A stretch of 64,000 bases of DNA from Takakia lepidozioides (lineage: Eukaryota > Streptophyta > Takakiopsida > Takakiales > Takakiaceae). A program made the position numbers and the translations under genes. The notes beneath the pieces were generated by a model. It was not told where the DNA came from. It made no database searches and saw nothing but the letters and a program-made list of their open reading frames with translations. Shown piece by piece: positions 11,990-24,516 of the stretch; the stretch's first letter is position 1; each line of letters opens with the position of its first letter. Location of the stretch: assembly GCA_030704615.1 (NCBI GenBank), contig CM060731.1, positions 84,610,756 to 84,674,755 on the forward strand, given 5' to 3'.

Positions 11990-12760
11990 AATGGCCCCAG
12001 GCAACAAGCCCCACTATAAGTCAGTAGCGGAATCGCGATTCCCACCTTCTCAGTCCCACATGAGGAGAACCCAGCCTTCCTCAGGGACGGGGTTTTTCCT
12101 TGCACACCAGGCTTGTTCTAGAACCGGGCCCACCAATGGTCCTGAAAGATCCCCCCTCCCTCCCCTCTCTTTTAATCCTCTTTCACCCCCCCAGCCTCTC
12201 TTCAAAATGCCAAGGTTGAATCTTGCAGCACCCCCTCCCCCCCCCGTCAGTTCCGGATTGCGAAGAAGAAGAGCGCATCAATCAGGAAGACCTCGACAAG
12301 GACTACCCAATGATCAGCCTGGACATTCCACAGTTGCAGAAACGAGTTGCCGCAATGGAGGAGTTCAGCATTCTCATTCATTTCCCGGGTAAGAAGGTGG
12401 AGAGAGCGTTTGTTAGGGATTGGGCCATTCGGCATCTTGGGGGTCCAGGCGAGCTTAAACAAAGGTTTTGTCATGCTAAAGGTCGTGGCTTCTTCTCGAT
12501 TCTCTTCGAGTCCCAGGATGCAGCTTCCCACGCTCTTGCATTTAACCCCCACACTAGAAGTGACTGAGCAAGAAGGGAGGTTGTTCTTGTGGTACCATAA
12601 CACACTTCAATGTTTTCCTTCTATTTTTCCAGCTCAGTTTTTGGTGAAGTATTGCCATAACAATTCTTTCTTCTTGTCAAGTGGAGGAGTTAAAGATTAT
12701 GGCTGTTTTGTAGCTTGCTTCCTTTCCCACAATGGTTGTCCTACTCTCTTCTAGCTTCTA
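11990..12760 (+). pseudogene. LINE ORF1-like (DUF4283-type) fragment
   Basis: The frame at 12223-12567 translates to a Pro-rich leader, then LQKRVAAMEEFSILIHFPG, a basic stretch, IRHLGGPGE, and CHAKGRGFFSILFESQDAAS. The order and spacing (helical lead-in, beta-rich fold, aromatic Arg/Lys-Gly-x-Phe strand, then a helix with Asp-Ala) fit the DUF4283/ORF1 RNA-binding domain of plant LINEs. Upstream, 11991-12220 is Pro-rich in another frame, and downstream the frame breaks at 12565. No endonuclease or reverse transcriptase follows. It could be the 5' relic of a family whose 3' end survives at 26.4-27.1 kb, but this is untested. Confidence 0.5.
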
Positions 12761-13212
12761 GATAAACTGCCTTAAGAGGACATCGACAACAAGTGGGCTA
12801 TACTATAAGCCTGGTATTCCTCAACAGTTACTAACCTGTTGGTGCTAGTGATGGGACTTGGTGAAGTTCATGCTCTTACTTTTAGGCTTGTTAAGTTCTT
12901 CTACAAGTTTGTGGAAGAGACAACATGAAGACTAAGCCTTTGCCTTTTTGTTGTGTTTGCGAGGATCTTCCTTTGCTGGCTGCTCTTAAAGGTATTAGAG
13001 AGTGTAGTTGATCCCCCCAGACACCCCTCATCGGCTGATTATGGTGGTCTCCTACTTGGTAGATCTAGTGTTTGAAGAGAATGAACAAGAAAGATCTTCT
13101 TGATCTCTCTCCAGACCTGTATTTCTAATTTCAAATAACACATTCTACCTTCTTTCTTAAAACCTTAGTGAGGTGAGAAATGCCCACCCTCACACCCACT
13201 TTGGGATGGTAG

Positions 13213-13926
13213 GGAGCAGTGTTGGACTGTTTAGGGCCTGGCCGGGTATCAACTAGGGTATTAACCTGGATATTAAATAACTGACCCGGCTGGTATTGGC
13301 TGTTGTAATACTAGGGTTAATAACCGAACCGCTTGGTATTGGCAATTCCAATACCTAGGTCAATACCCTACATAGGCTGATATTGACAAATGCGATACCT
13401 GTGCAATACCCGTATAATGGGCAAAAACAAGGACTATACACATGGTATAAATATAAAGTTGCGTGGGTGTACATGTCAGGTAGTGGCGATGTCCACTTGG
13501 CATGGACAACCTCAACAAATTGTGCTAATTTTAAAGAATTGGCCAAATGATGACGTGCGGATGGATTGCAAGGTGGTTGAGCAAGGGATCCAAGATTTCA
13601 TTTTGTTGGAAGACAATATGATTGATGAATATGAGGAAAATCTGCAACATTATTATGTAATGCTGAATTTTACAGAATATTTAATTTTTGTGAAATCAAG
13701 TATGCTTCTAAATTAAAGGCATATTAATGATTTGGTGGTTATTTTAATTTTATCCGGGTTGATAACCGGCTGGTATTACGATTGAAATACCCCTCCTATT
13801 GATACCCGTCCGCAAATAAAAAATCATACTACTACTAAGAACCGGTGGATATTAAAATTAAGTAAATATTCCAATACTATGGAACCGGCTGGTAGTAAAA
13901 AAGTTAATACCCGCCCAGCAACTACT
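13213..13926. mobile_element. hAT-like non-autonomous element
   Basis: The left edge reads CAGTGTTGGACTGTTTAGGG then CCTGGCCGGGTATCAAC. The right edge, reversed, reads AGTAGTTGCTGGGCGGGTAT then TAAC. This is a diverged inverted pair of the hAT terminal style. Subterminal words of the type ACCGGCTGGTATT occur repeatedly in both directions (13290-13360, 13760-13780, 13840-13900). A 108-codon frame (13390-13716) inside has no recognisable transposase motif. I could not find a convincing 8-bp target duplication. Confidence 0.45.
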
Positions 13927-14289
13927 CTCCTCTACAATGTGCTAAAAACGACAGCCATTACAGATCTGGTCTTCTATGGAATTGGTCTCCACATTGCTAG
14001 TTTTGGATTTTGTTGATAGAGCCTTTCAACAAGGCTGATGAAATCTTTTTCATGAATAGAAGCAATCCGATCTAGATTTTTTCTTTCCTAGTCTTGACAT
14101 GACTAGCCCTATCTGTCTCGGCGGGCAGAAGCCTTATGTCCTGAACATCTCATTTCCGTGGTAAACATAGGACTATGAAACTAAATATAAATTACTCTGC
14201 AACCGGGCTGTCAAGTTTGCATTTGGACAAATGCCTTTGTGACACTTTAATGGTAGTTACGGAAAAATAAGTTTATACCACAACTCAGC

Positions 14290-14490
14290 TGAAGGGATAA
14301 TCTAATTCCTCGTGGGTGCAAACCCCATAAAAGGCTCCAGGAGGGTTACTGTCCCGTGAGGTCTGTCTGGCAAGCCATTGTTCTCAAGGAACGGCAGGAG
14401 TGTACATTCTTTCTCTCTCTCTCTTTCTCTCAATGGCCACAAGGAAACAACGTCTTATGAGTACATTCTCTCTCTCTCTGTTATTCTCGT
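14290..14490 (+). repeat. SINE-like repeat with LINE-type TC tail
   Basis: Contains a head beginning GGTGCAAACCCCATAAAAGG and GCTCCAGGAGGGTTACTGTC, then AAGCCATTGTTCTCAAGGAA, ending in GTACATTCT plus a TC run. A second tail, GTCTTATGAGTACATTCTC plus TC, follows at 14452-14480. The same head, reversed, occurs at about 17745-17850. The tail is identical to the 3' end of the LINE copies at 17.6-19.8 kb. Confidence 0.55.
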
Positions 14491-14599
14491 GAATTTTCTC
14501 TCTTTTTTCTCTCTTTCCAACCATCTCACTATATTCGGCAAAAATTGTCATGCAATCAGAAAACAAACATCACAAAACATACTGGGCAAATAGAATTTT

Positions 14600-15920
14600 A
14601 GCCAAATGCAGCTCACAAACATGCACCAGATAGTTACTTGTGTGGGCCATTTCAACCAATTCACTGAGCCACGAGTGGTGATGATACTAGTCTCTCCAAC
14701 TTAGACTAGTTTTTCTTTGTCTAAAAAGCAACAAATTACAATCAATACAAAGGTAGCCACACATAATCAATCATCAACAGAGTATGGATGGGGATAGAGT
14801 AGAACAAGAAAGGTAACATTGTATTCACAAATCGTCACCCACCCTGGTTAACTTTCTGTGTCCTTGTAGGAGACCTGGAACTGCCTGCCAACCTACTCCC
14901 ACGGTTCATGAAGTCTAGCAAAATCAAATGGTCTGTTGGGTTCCATCAGAACCATATATTCCACACAAAATTACCCTAGAAACCCTCTTGCAATGTGCTT
15001 ATAGGACTCATTTCCTTTTTGTGGCTTCCAATGCGAGAGCCACTGTATGTTCATGGTGTGACATTTTGATCATGTGGTACAGATAAACCTCTCCAGACTC
15101 CTTAGTGACAAGGAAAATGACGGAGTGGACAGCCAACATCTGAAAGTTTTGGCACACCCTCCAGAACGCCACCTGCTAATCAAATACAAAGATTGGTAAT
15201 GCAATACATGATATCGATTCGATCTATCTAAAAATTGAATGTGAAAAATCGGTTTCTATAAAAACTCTCTATGATTTGTTCCCAAGGTTCCTCAAGGCTG
15301 TTATAATCACTTTGTCCAAACATCAAACACATTATAGTTCCGCTTATATAGTAGGGAGGCAGGTCAAGTAGTTGGTTGACTTTATAAGCTTTCAGCAGAT
15401 ACACAAGCAAGAAGGCCTCCTACCTTGGCTGCTTCAAAATGACCGGTGAGTTCAAAATTTGCAACACAACCCCTATACGAACATTTGTTTATGTCTAATG
15501 TAGCTGAAGTCCAACTAAGAGCCTTCTGTAGGCAAACACCTTTATATCGGGTCTTAAATTTATATAACCGACAATACTTCACACAAGTGCCTGCCCAGTA
15601 GCACGGCAACCACCTGGCTTCGCCGGACATCAGGTGCAACATTTAGGAACAGCAGGCTATGCGCCATAATACCTTGTCCCAAGTAGCCATCCACTTCTCA
15701 TCCTTCAACATCCTCCCTCAAGTCACCACATTGATTACTGCTGTGCTACTGTGCAAACTCCATGACAATCAGACTACCTTCACGTATTCATTGGGTGCTC
15801 AAAGGGGCTCCATAATCCTGCATGGGGCATGTAACATCTAACAGTCCTCTGCAAGTTCCCTTCAACCGTCATGTCAACATGTAGTGGAGGAAGTCTTCAC
15901 CTGCTACACACCCATACGGT
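14600..15920. other. Downstream flank of the Msp1 gene
   Basis: No supported gene. Part of 15.4-15.9 kb is presumably 3' untranslated sequence of the minus-strand AAA ATPase gene, but I cannot place a poly(A) site. Confidence 0.4.
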
Positions 15921-15922
15921 TG

Positions 15923-18900
15923 TCAGGGGTCCGAGGTTGTACGGCGGTTATTAGTGCTGCCAAAAGCCGCCAATAGCTTCAACAAGTCTGTAACTGAAAA
16001 CTCAATGTGCTCTTCGGGCGATGTCCCTGAAGGCCTTGATTCCATGACATTTCTTCGATTGTGTTGGTATTCATATGCTGCACTTTTGGAAGTTCGTGAT
16101 AATTCCAGCACGCTCTCAAAATCAGACTGCCTCAGTGACCTAGGAGACTGCATGCAGACACACGTACACCAAAAAGTCACCATGCTCATGATGAGACACG
16201 CACTGGTAGGCCAAGGAAAATCAATGTAGATCTCTGTGTCATCATTTCTAGTCTGGAGCTCATCAGAAAGAAAGGTGAGTTTCACAAGGAGTGTAAATTG
16301 TAAAGTCTTCATTTAGTGTGGGGTCTTTGGACCAACCCATTCTTTCATAAAAATACCTCTTTACATTTGATCTACTTTAGAAAGCCAAAAGCAAAGGACC
16401 TTAATTCAAGTGTAAAAAGCTTCTCCAGGTTGAGGAAACCGAATTTTGCAGGGAGTCTGGAGCATTTACTCCTTTCTATTCATACAGATGGGAAACACCA
16501 AGCAATTACTCACTACAGACCTGATGGGCAAGTTCATCATGAAGCCCAATCAGTATCCAGCACTCTACAAAACGGAAGAAGACAAGGGAATTACCTTTGC
16601 TGTGATGAAGCCCTCAGGCAATACCCTTTCTTCATCCAAAAGATCCCGTATGGGCAAATACGCTGCCTGCTTGCAAAGTTCAGTCAAATCAGAGCCACTG
16701 TAGCCCTCGCACAGGGCTGCAAGCTGGTCAATATTCACATTGTCTTCAACATCCTCATCCTTAAGAATCACACGCAAAATGCTAGCACGTTGCTTCCTGT
16801 CAGGCATGCCCACTTCAAAGGCCCGGGGCAGACGCCGCAGAATTGCTTCGTCAAGCTCCCATGGCCTGTTCGTTGCAGCCAACACCATCACCCTGGCATT
16901 CTCTGAATGCAACATAGTTACACCCACTAGGTTTAAATAAGATATTTTCTGGGGCTTTCAGCACTGAACCCTTTGGGTCCAGGGTACTAACTAATCAATG
17001 TTGAATGAGAAGTGGTCATTCTTGCAGTCTTTCAGAATTTGACAGTAATCAATGCATGCACAGTCAAGGCTGAAACAATCATGGTGGAGCTCCATAGAGC
17101 TCCATACATTATAATACTGTAAGAATAGTACTCATTAACAATCTTCCTGCAAACACGGCTATGACATTCCCTTGAGGGCTCACTCCCAGTGGAATCGTGA
17201 CCCTCCCGGAGCCAGTTGTGGGATTCATCAGGGTATGTTTGACACTAAATCTGATTGCTCTCTCACGGCCAACACAATAAGGTCACACAGAACTGAAAAT
17301 TCTTCTATGTATACTCTGGCTTGAAACAATATGAGAAAGTGGGAGTCCCATTCCTGTCCACTGCTATCGCCCTCTATCGGAAAGAGTTTCAGAAACTTGG
17401 CTGGGTGAGACGTTTGCCATTGCCCTGTGGCCATAGAACCTGCACCCAGTTTGGGCGAAACAAGAAGGAACAGACACTACCTTTGTTAGGGGCTGGACTT
17501 ACCTAAGCAATTAGTTCAGGCTTTCCAGATTCCCTCTAGAAAGCCCTTCACACAAGCTGCTGTGTGAGCTGCCCAGCACTTTGACCCCAACAGGGCCAGG
17601 ACTTCAGGCTCAGCCTCGAGATTTTGAAAGTTGGTGAACAGAGGTGCAGGACTATGTTCTTGAGAGAATGTACTCATAAGACGTTTGCCATAGCCTTGCG
17701 GCTTTAGTCCCCGTGCCCAGTTTGGGTGGAACAAATCTCGAGAGAATGTACTCTGCTGTTCCCTGCGAACATTGGCTTGTCATATCCTTACAGCCATTGA
17801 CCCCGTGGGAAACTAAGCCTCCCGGAGCATTAATGCACTCACAGAGGCACTTGTCCGCATGCAAACTTATCAGCCCGGTTGCAGAGTTATTGATCTTAGT
17901 TTAATAGCCCTGCGTTTACCACAGAAATGACATGCTTGGGGATGTGCAGGGCACAGGAGGCTTCGGACAGTCACTCTGAGCTGCGCCCAGGGCACAAATC
18001 GAGGAGAAAATGTACTCATAAGACGTTGTCGACAAATCGAGGGAGAGGGAGAGAGAGAGAGAGCACTTACGGTCAGTGGTAAAACCATCCCAGAGAGCCA
18101 TAAACTCTGTCTTCATGTTGGTTAAGGCCTCATGCTCCGTGACGCGGCGCTGCCCTAAAAAGCTGTCCACCTCATCAATAAATATGATAGCTGGTTGCAG
18201 CTTGTACGCCAAAGTAAATACAGCCGTGACTGAAATCAGACACAAACAACAAAACCACAAAATACATGTCACAATTTGCACAAAATGTTCATAACTCGTC
18301 ATTCACTCCCCAAGGAATATGTGAAGGTATCAGAGGAGAGAAGAGCGAGGGGCCAGAGATATCTTAATCGACCATTCAATGTGGATGAAGGCTATGTAGA
18401 GGTTTAGTCTCCATAGGAGGTATAACCTTCAGAGAGCCAGGCAAGGACTTTTGAATACAAAACTCACCCTCAATTCACAAGAGGGCCTTGCCAGAGCCAA
18501 CAACAATACAAGGGAGTGTTGGTTATTGTTAATGACATCATCAGAGAGATACTATTAAATGCAGCACTGCTTGGCAGAGACTATAACATGTGGCTGTGTG
18601 TATATATGGTGTGTGTGTGTGTGAGAGAGAGAGAGAGAATGTACTCATAAGATGTTTGCCCTAGCCTTGTGGCCATAGACCATGCACATGGTTAGGACAG
18701 AACAAAAAGAACCAGAAACTACCTTTGTAAGGGGTTCACTCCAGAAGTCAGAAGAGAATGTACTCATAAGACGTTTCCCATAGACCCTGTGCCCAGTTTG
18801 GGCGGAACGGTTGGAGAGAGAGAGAGAATGTACTCTTAAGACATGTTTGTCGTAGCCTTGTCGCCCTAGACCCTGCACCCAGTTTGGGTGGAACAAAAGG

Positions 18901-21900
18901 GAACAGGAACTACCTCTGTGAGGGGCTTACTCCCGTGACTTACCTTGATAGAGACAATTACTTCAGATATTCCAGATATCCTCTAGAAACCCTTCACACA
19001 GCATCAACTTGCTGTGTGTGAGCTGCCCAGCAATGAGACAGGCTTTAGGCTCAGCCTCAAGATTTTGGAAGTTGGTGAACAGAGGTGCAGGGACAATGTG
19101 CTTGATTGGTCACTCTCTGTTGAGAACATCCCAGACAATGTATCACAAAATGGATATTGTCTTCAGGCTGCCCGCACATCAGGCAATTACAATCTCCTCT
19201 TCCTCTCTGCATCTGTTTATTGTTCAAAGGTAGGCTTCCCGCCCTGAGTTTAAATTTCAGTCTTGTGCCAAGGGTAGGTAGACCCTTGAGATCATCCTTA
19301 AGGTCCTCACCCATGTCACAGACTGGAAATGTTCAGGAAGTTTTATGCCTAACCTCACTTTCATCAGACAGTCTTTGGGCATCAGACACGGCTTTGGACA
19401 CAACCCCATCCAGGTCTGCTTCCTCCATAGGGTCAACTCTTCTGGACTGATATTCAGATACTTGAAAATCTCTTCTACCATTTTCCGCCAAGACTTAGCC
19501 TGTTTAACAGGACGGTCTTGCTTCCAAGAAATAGCGTCGATTATCTCAGGTTATCCGGTATTGGGCATGCGATTCAATTGACCCCACCATCTGACCTTGA
19601 ATTCATCATGTCCAGAGCTTAAGGGAGGTGTCACCCCAAACAGCCACAGCAGCTGTTCTAGAACAAGCCGACATGCTTTTTTTGAGGACCGCGACTTGAA
19701 TGGATCTGAGGGGGAGAGAGAGAGAGAGAGAAAGTCTCATTAGACGTTGTTTGCCACCCTGTGCCCAGTTTGGGCAGAATATGAGGGAACAGAGACTACT
19801 CAATCCAGTAGTGGAACTTACCTTGGTATAAACAATCAGTTCGGGGATTTCCTCTAGAAATCCCGTCTCACAAGAATTAATGTGGTGTGTGTGAGCCCCC
19901 AGCAATTAGACCTCAACAGGGCCGGGGCTTCAGGCTCAACCTCAAGATTTTGAAAGATGGTGCACAGTGCAGGGACAGTGTGTTTGGGGGTCCTTAACAG
20001 GGTCACTTTCTGATGAGAAGACACCGGACATGGTATCAGAAAATGCATATTATCTTCAGGCCGCCCGCACAGTGGGCATTGACAATCTCCCTTTCCTCTC
20101 TGCATCTGTTTACTGTTCAGAGGTAGACTCCCCACCCCGAGTTTACATTTCCATCTAGTGCCGAGGGTAGGTAGGCCCTTCAGATCATCCTTAAGGCCCT
20201 CACCCATGTCACAAACTGGAAAGAAGTTCAGGGAAGTTTTATGCCCAACTTCATTTTGTTCGGACATTCTTTGTGCTTCCGACATGGCCTTAGACACTTC
20301 AGCCTCCAAGTCAGCTTCATCTATTAGGGTCAGTTCTTCCAGCCTAATATTCAGGTACTTGAAAATCTCCTCTACCTTTTTCCGCCAGAACTTAGCCTGT
20401 TTAACAGGACGGTCTTCCTTCCGAGAAATAGAGTCGATCATAGGGTATCTGGTATTAGGCATGCGATTCAACTGACCCCACCATCTGACCGTGAATTCGT
20501 CACGTAAAGAGCTCAAGGGTGGTAGGCCAAGCTCGCCCCAAATAGCTACATTAGCTGTTCTAGAGCACGCTGACATGCTCTCAGCACCGAAAGCTGAATG
20601 GACTCTATAGTTTTAGCATGTTTGGAGTTGCCATCCCACACTGCAGATGCCTACTCCAAGGTAAGCCTAATAACGTTGCAAATCACAGTCCTTTTAACTT
20701 CAGTATTTATCCCTCTGCAGTGGAAAAATTGAGTGAGACCCAAAGCCGTTTAGCTGTTTGAACCACATTTTGTATATGTGCATCCCAGTTACAGCTGTAA
20801 GAAAACTCAGCACCAAGATATGTGTAGGAAGGGGGCAGGGACATCTTCCCTGCCCCATGTCCATTTGAGATCCCCTCCTCCCTCCCCACAATCATCGAAG
20901 GCCACCGCCACGCATTTACTAACATTGGCTTCTCCACAGGTCAAAGTACCTCTTCGCACAATCAATCAACTCCTGAAGATTGGATGGGTATCCCCTAGGC
21001 CCGCAAAGTCATCCGCAAACATACGAGCTGGTACGGTGGCATCACCCACCTTTAACCCAAATCCCTTGCTTTCCACATCTTCAAGGAGCTGATTAATGAA
21101 AACATTGAAGAGCAGTGGGGATAGGGTACAACCTTGAGCTACACCTTGGTCAATGTCAAAGAAATTAGACTTCTGGCCATTGAGAAAAACAGAACTTTTG
21201 CTGTTCGCATACAGGTTGTGAACCATCCTCCACATCTTTCCCCTGACCCCAGAAGACCACAGTCGAAGCCACAGCCCGTTGTGCCATACCATGTCATAAG
21301 CCTTTTAACATCCAGGAAGAAGACAAAGGTGGGTTTTCCTTCTTTTTTACTTACCTGAATAGTCTGGCTTAGGGTAAAGAGATGGGACGCACCCTATTTC
21401 TCCAGAAGCCGCCTGACCTTCATGGAAAACACTTCTAGACTCCAAATCAAAGAGACCGGTGCTTATTATCCTACAAAACAGCTTGCAAACTGCACTAAGT
21501 GCTACAGTAGTTTGCAGGCTCTTCCAGAGAGAGAGAGAGTGTGTGTGTACCCAGCTTCTGGGCGTCGCCAAACCATTTGCTCATCAAGGTAGCAATCCGC
21601 ACATTGATGAACACAGCTCGTGACTCTTTGGCGATGGCTTTCGCCAGCAGTGTTTTTCCTGTCCCTGGAGGACCAAACAGCAATACACCTTTCTGTGGGC
21701 GTAGAAGCTTGCCATGAGCAAACAAGTCTGGGCGCTGCAAAGGCAAAATGACCAATTCATGCAAAGACTGCTTGACAGCTTCAAGGCCTCCAATTGAATT
21801 GAAGGTGACATCAATATCTTCAGGATTGATCACATCACAGGCTATCATGTCCTGCACCACACACCATGTCAAAATCTGTATTTAGAGATTCAAGAAAGAG

Positions 21901-22905
21901 CGTTCTCACTTAATTATGAAGACACTGTTGTCAAATCAATCTATAAAACACCTCAGAAAATCTGAAAACCTCGAATCCAGGGTCAAGGAATGGAAAAAAA
22001 AACAAGATGCCATACAGGCAACTCAGCTGATTCAACAGACCCACAGCATTCGCCAGTGCATTCTGGTAGATCAAGACAGCATGTTCAGAGTGATTGTGCT
22101 CTGGGTTGCACTGACCACATAAAATATGTGACTAATTAAGCTCCCCAAAACTTGCCTATACTACGAAATTATTAGGCAGCTGGCCTGCTCTCACTAGTTC
22201 TTTTGACTGTAGGGGTGCTGAAGAAACCCCATCTTCTCCTCTACAGAGTGGAGCATGCCTTACTAGAGCTGTAAGAAGGACTTCTGGGGTAAATTTGGAA
22301 CACAAGATGCATCTAACTACTAAATATGGTGGGGCGAAGGAATGCAAAACCAGGACTATGAAACAGGAAAGCCATGGTACACATGTGCCCAGAGTCTATG
22401 CAGTATGTAAAGCATTTCAATGTCAAATTTCTCTCGCTGCCCTAGTGACTTTGCCCTTCAGGACTCCATATGATAATTCCAGGCTTAGTGAGAAAAAAAA
22501 TCCTCACAGTGAACCTGATCTCTTTGCTATTGTGCTTGAATTGATTCCTAAATGGCGAAATCATGGTACTTGCAGCTTCATAATAGAGGGAAAATTTGGT
22601 TGTGGCACATGAGCTCGTCCAAATCACCGCCGGTTGGTGACCACCGGGAAACCCTAGCTATTAGTAAGGAGGATACCAAGAACCGAAAGAAACCAAGGGC
22701 ATACCTCATAAGTGTTTGTCTGGATGAGAGGGCGGCCGAGGCGCTTGGCAATCTCCTTCTTACGCTCTGCTGCCTTCTTAGCTTGTGCCCGGTTTGGATC
22801 CAAATGCCGCAATCCAACAAACAAAACCAGACAACTTAATGCCGCGCTGACTGCATAGAGAAACAACTCCTGTCCCACCGACGCCGCCCTGCTGCCAGCC
22901 CCCAT
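15923..22905 (-). CDS. MSP1: Msp1/ATAD1-type AAA ATPase (mitochondrial outer membrane extractase)
   Basis: Five exons give an uninterrupted 397-aa protein: 22905-22705, 21851-21551, 18229-18071, 16902-16595 and 16147-15923. Junction phases close exactly and all introns are GT/AG. Order of features: N-terminal membrane helix (residues about 14-32, [16 protein letters not shown]), basic linker, Walker A GPPGTGKT (127-134), Walker B IIFIDE (182-187), sensor Asn in AATNRP (232), Arg-finger pair in ILRRLPRAF (243-244) and the C-terminal AAA lid. Family members pull mistargeted tail-anchored proteins out of the outer mitochondrial or peroxisomal membrane, and length and motifs match plant members. 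The start is the ATG giving [17 protein letters not shown]; an upstream in-frame TTG is less likely. Intron 2 (18230-21550) carries nested LINE copies. All catalytic residues are intact. Confidence 0.93.
17390..18960 (-). repeat. Serial copies of a LINE 3' tail in the Msp1 introns
   Basis: On the minus strand the phrase GTCTTATGAGTACATTCTC followed by a TC run ends repeats at about 17662-17689, 18003-18029, 18623-18660, 18752-18780 and 18812-18850. Each is preceded by CGCCCAAACTGGG and a GCCACAAGGCTATGGCAAAC-like stretch. A 3'-UTR segment (17400-17640) matches the segments at 18900-19090 and 19790-19985. These are 5'-truncated copies of one LINE family plus SINE-like pieces sharing its tail. 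They fall in introns 2 and 3 of the Msp1 gene, in sense orientation. Confidence 0.7.
18950..19640 (-). mobile_element. 5'-truncated LINE copy (C-terminal zinc-knuckle end)
   Basis: Repeats the last part of the neighbouring LINE with about 75-80 percent similarity by eye. The peptide [17 protein letters not shown], the block [15 protein letters not shown] and the Cys/His motif [19 protein letters not shown] are all recognisable. The frame is broken several times (19057-19314 and 19257-19481 are in different frames). It sits head-to-tail downstream of the longer copy. Confidence 0.7.
19710..21340 (-). mobile_element. LINE copy with reverse-transcriptase palm, 5'-truncated
   Basis: Reading on the minus strand from 21340: FFLDVK then (one base missing) [11 protein letters not shown], which is RT motif [18 protein letters not shown], motif B; FADDFAGL, motif C with the catalytic Asp pair (20966-21292); a further piece at 20707-20937 ([19 protein letters not shown]); and a C-terminal region (19854-20576) with a [19 protein letters not shown] zinc knuckle. 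The 3' UTR ends in a TC-repeat tail near 19711. It lacks ORF1, endonuclease and the RT fingers, and is broken by stops and shifts, so it is inactive. It lies inside intron 2 of the Msp1 gene, sense to that gene. Confidence 0.85.
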
Positions 22906-22959
22906 CAAATCTACCCCGTTCCTAGCTATCCGCCACACTCTCAAACCTGTAATACATGA

Positions 22960-24510
22960 AGATCAGTCCCCCCTCGAACATCTGATTTGCTGCAAGTCAG
23001 CTGCTTTCCTCCTCTCCACCACATCACACCCCACGCACTGCCCTAACGCAACAAGGTTTAGCCATCCCATGGCTATACCTCGCTCGCGTTTAGCCATAGT
23101 CTATCGACGTGGCCATGCTACTAGAGGCCCACGCGATAAAAGTAGCTTTCGCATAGATCGGCTCCTCCAAGTAATAAGTGATTTGGCAAAAGGTATTCCG
23201 TACCGCCTTCTTGGGCAGGACGTTATATGTATCCGTAGGAGCTCCGCTTGCTTGCTGCCATGGCTTGCCTGCTGTCAGGGCCATTACCCCAAAGAACAAC
23301 GGGTAAGGATTGTTGCCGTCGACCGTCTTTGCGCGGTTAACAGCGATGGAGAAATGTTTGTAGTGCACAAAACATTAAACTAGATGTGACGGGAGCCATT
23401 CCATCCCATGAGAGCAGGTGAAGCGACATACATGCATGGTACATGGCGCACAGGAAGGTGACACATGCATGTTAAACATCCTAGAAGGGCCCGCAAGAGA
23501 GAGAGAAATGTGGCGCTTTGGGTAGCCATCGTGAGGGAGACGTCCTGCATTCCAGCTATCGAGAGTGAGAGTGAGAGTGAGATTGAATGTGAGTTAGAAT
23601 AAGGCAGGGAGAACCTAACAACGGTAGCGCACGTGTCACACACCTCACTTCGGTAAGCTCCCCTTCAAGTCATAGTTACTCGCTTTCATGCGCGCGCCTA
23701 ACTCCCAAACTGGCCGCTGGGCCAACTCGGAGCTTCGGCTGCTCACCGGGACATAACGGCCCCCCTGTGCTCCTCCACAAGATCCTCGCTCACTTTGGGC
23801 CTAGTGGAAATTCCTTTTGGTTGTTGGCAATCCGGAACAGCTCCCCACACCTTGGTCGCTTTCCGGCTCGCACGCTTACTCACTAGTTTTTGGTCACCAA
23901 CGGGCTTACACCGTTCTCGGGGTTATTACTCCATATATATACTTCTGTGACTGTCCGCAGGGGTTTCACAAACAACACCGTCCTTTTATGGCGAACCATC
24001 ACGAAGACCCTTGACTCTCGGTGATGAGTCGCGGTGAGTCTTGGCCCACCCACCACGGCCCCAATGGACCATGATGAGTCTCAAGACTCCCCACGACTCC
24101 CACCACAAGGTCTCCGCCCCATGGTGAGTCCTATGTCACCCCCATTAAGACCCACTAAGCTACCACCACCCCTCGTGGAACCACCCCCACCGCAACCCGG
24201 TGTGCGAGGCTCTACCTAGTGAGTGCCTCTGCCTTCTTGAGTGCCTTGGGCACTCAAGGGTGCTTCAGCCCCCATACCTATTGTTACCACTGCCCCCACC
24301 ACAGGGGCAGCCCCTCTTGTGTCCCGACCCCCTGCCCTCAAGGCAAAGGGTCGCGAAACATACCCCTACCAACAGGGAGTCGATGTCCTCATCGACTTGT
24401 CCATTTTGTAGAAACTAACATCCAAGTTGTGACGTCCCACATCAAGGAGTTTGTTTCCGTACCATGGGTCCCATGGCAAAGAACCAAACCCCTACTTGAC
24501 TGGGGGATGC
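22960..24510. other. Upstream flank of Msp1, GC-rich, no gene
   Basis: The first few hundred bases probably include the Msp1 promoter. 23650-24450 is unusually C-rich (runs of CCACCCC, CCCCCAC) and shows no coding frame I recognise. It could be an old LTR, but I could not find its partner. Confidence 0.4.
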
Positions 24511-24516
24511 TATTCT

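Noticed and set aside
16316-16906. 196-codon plus-strand frame opposite the Msp1 exon
   Set aside because: It is the complement of a conserved AAA exon; no independent support.
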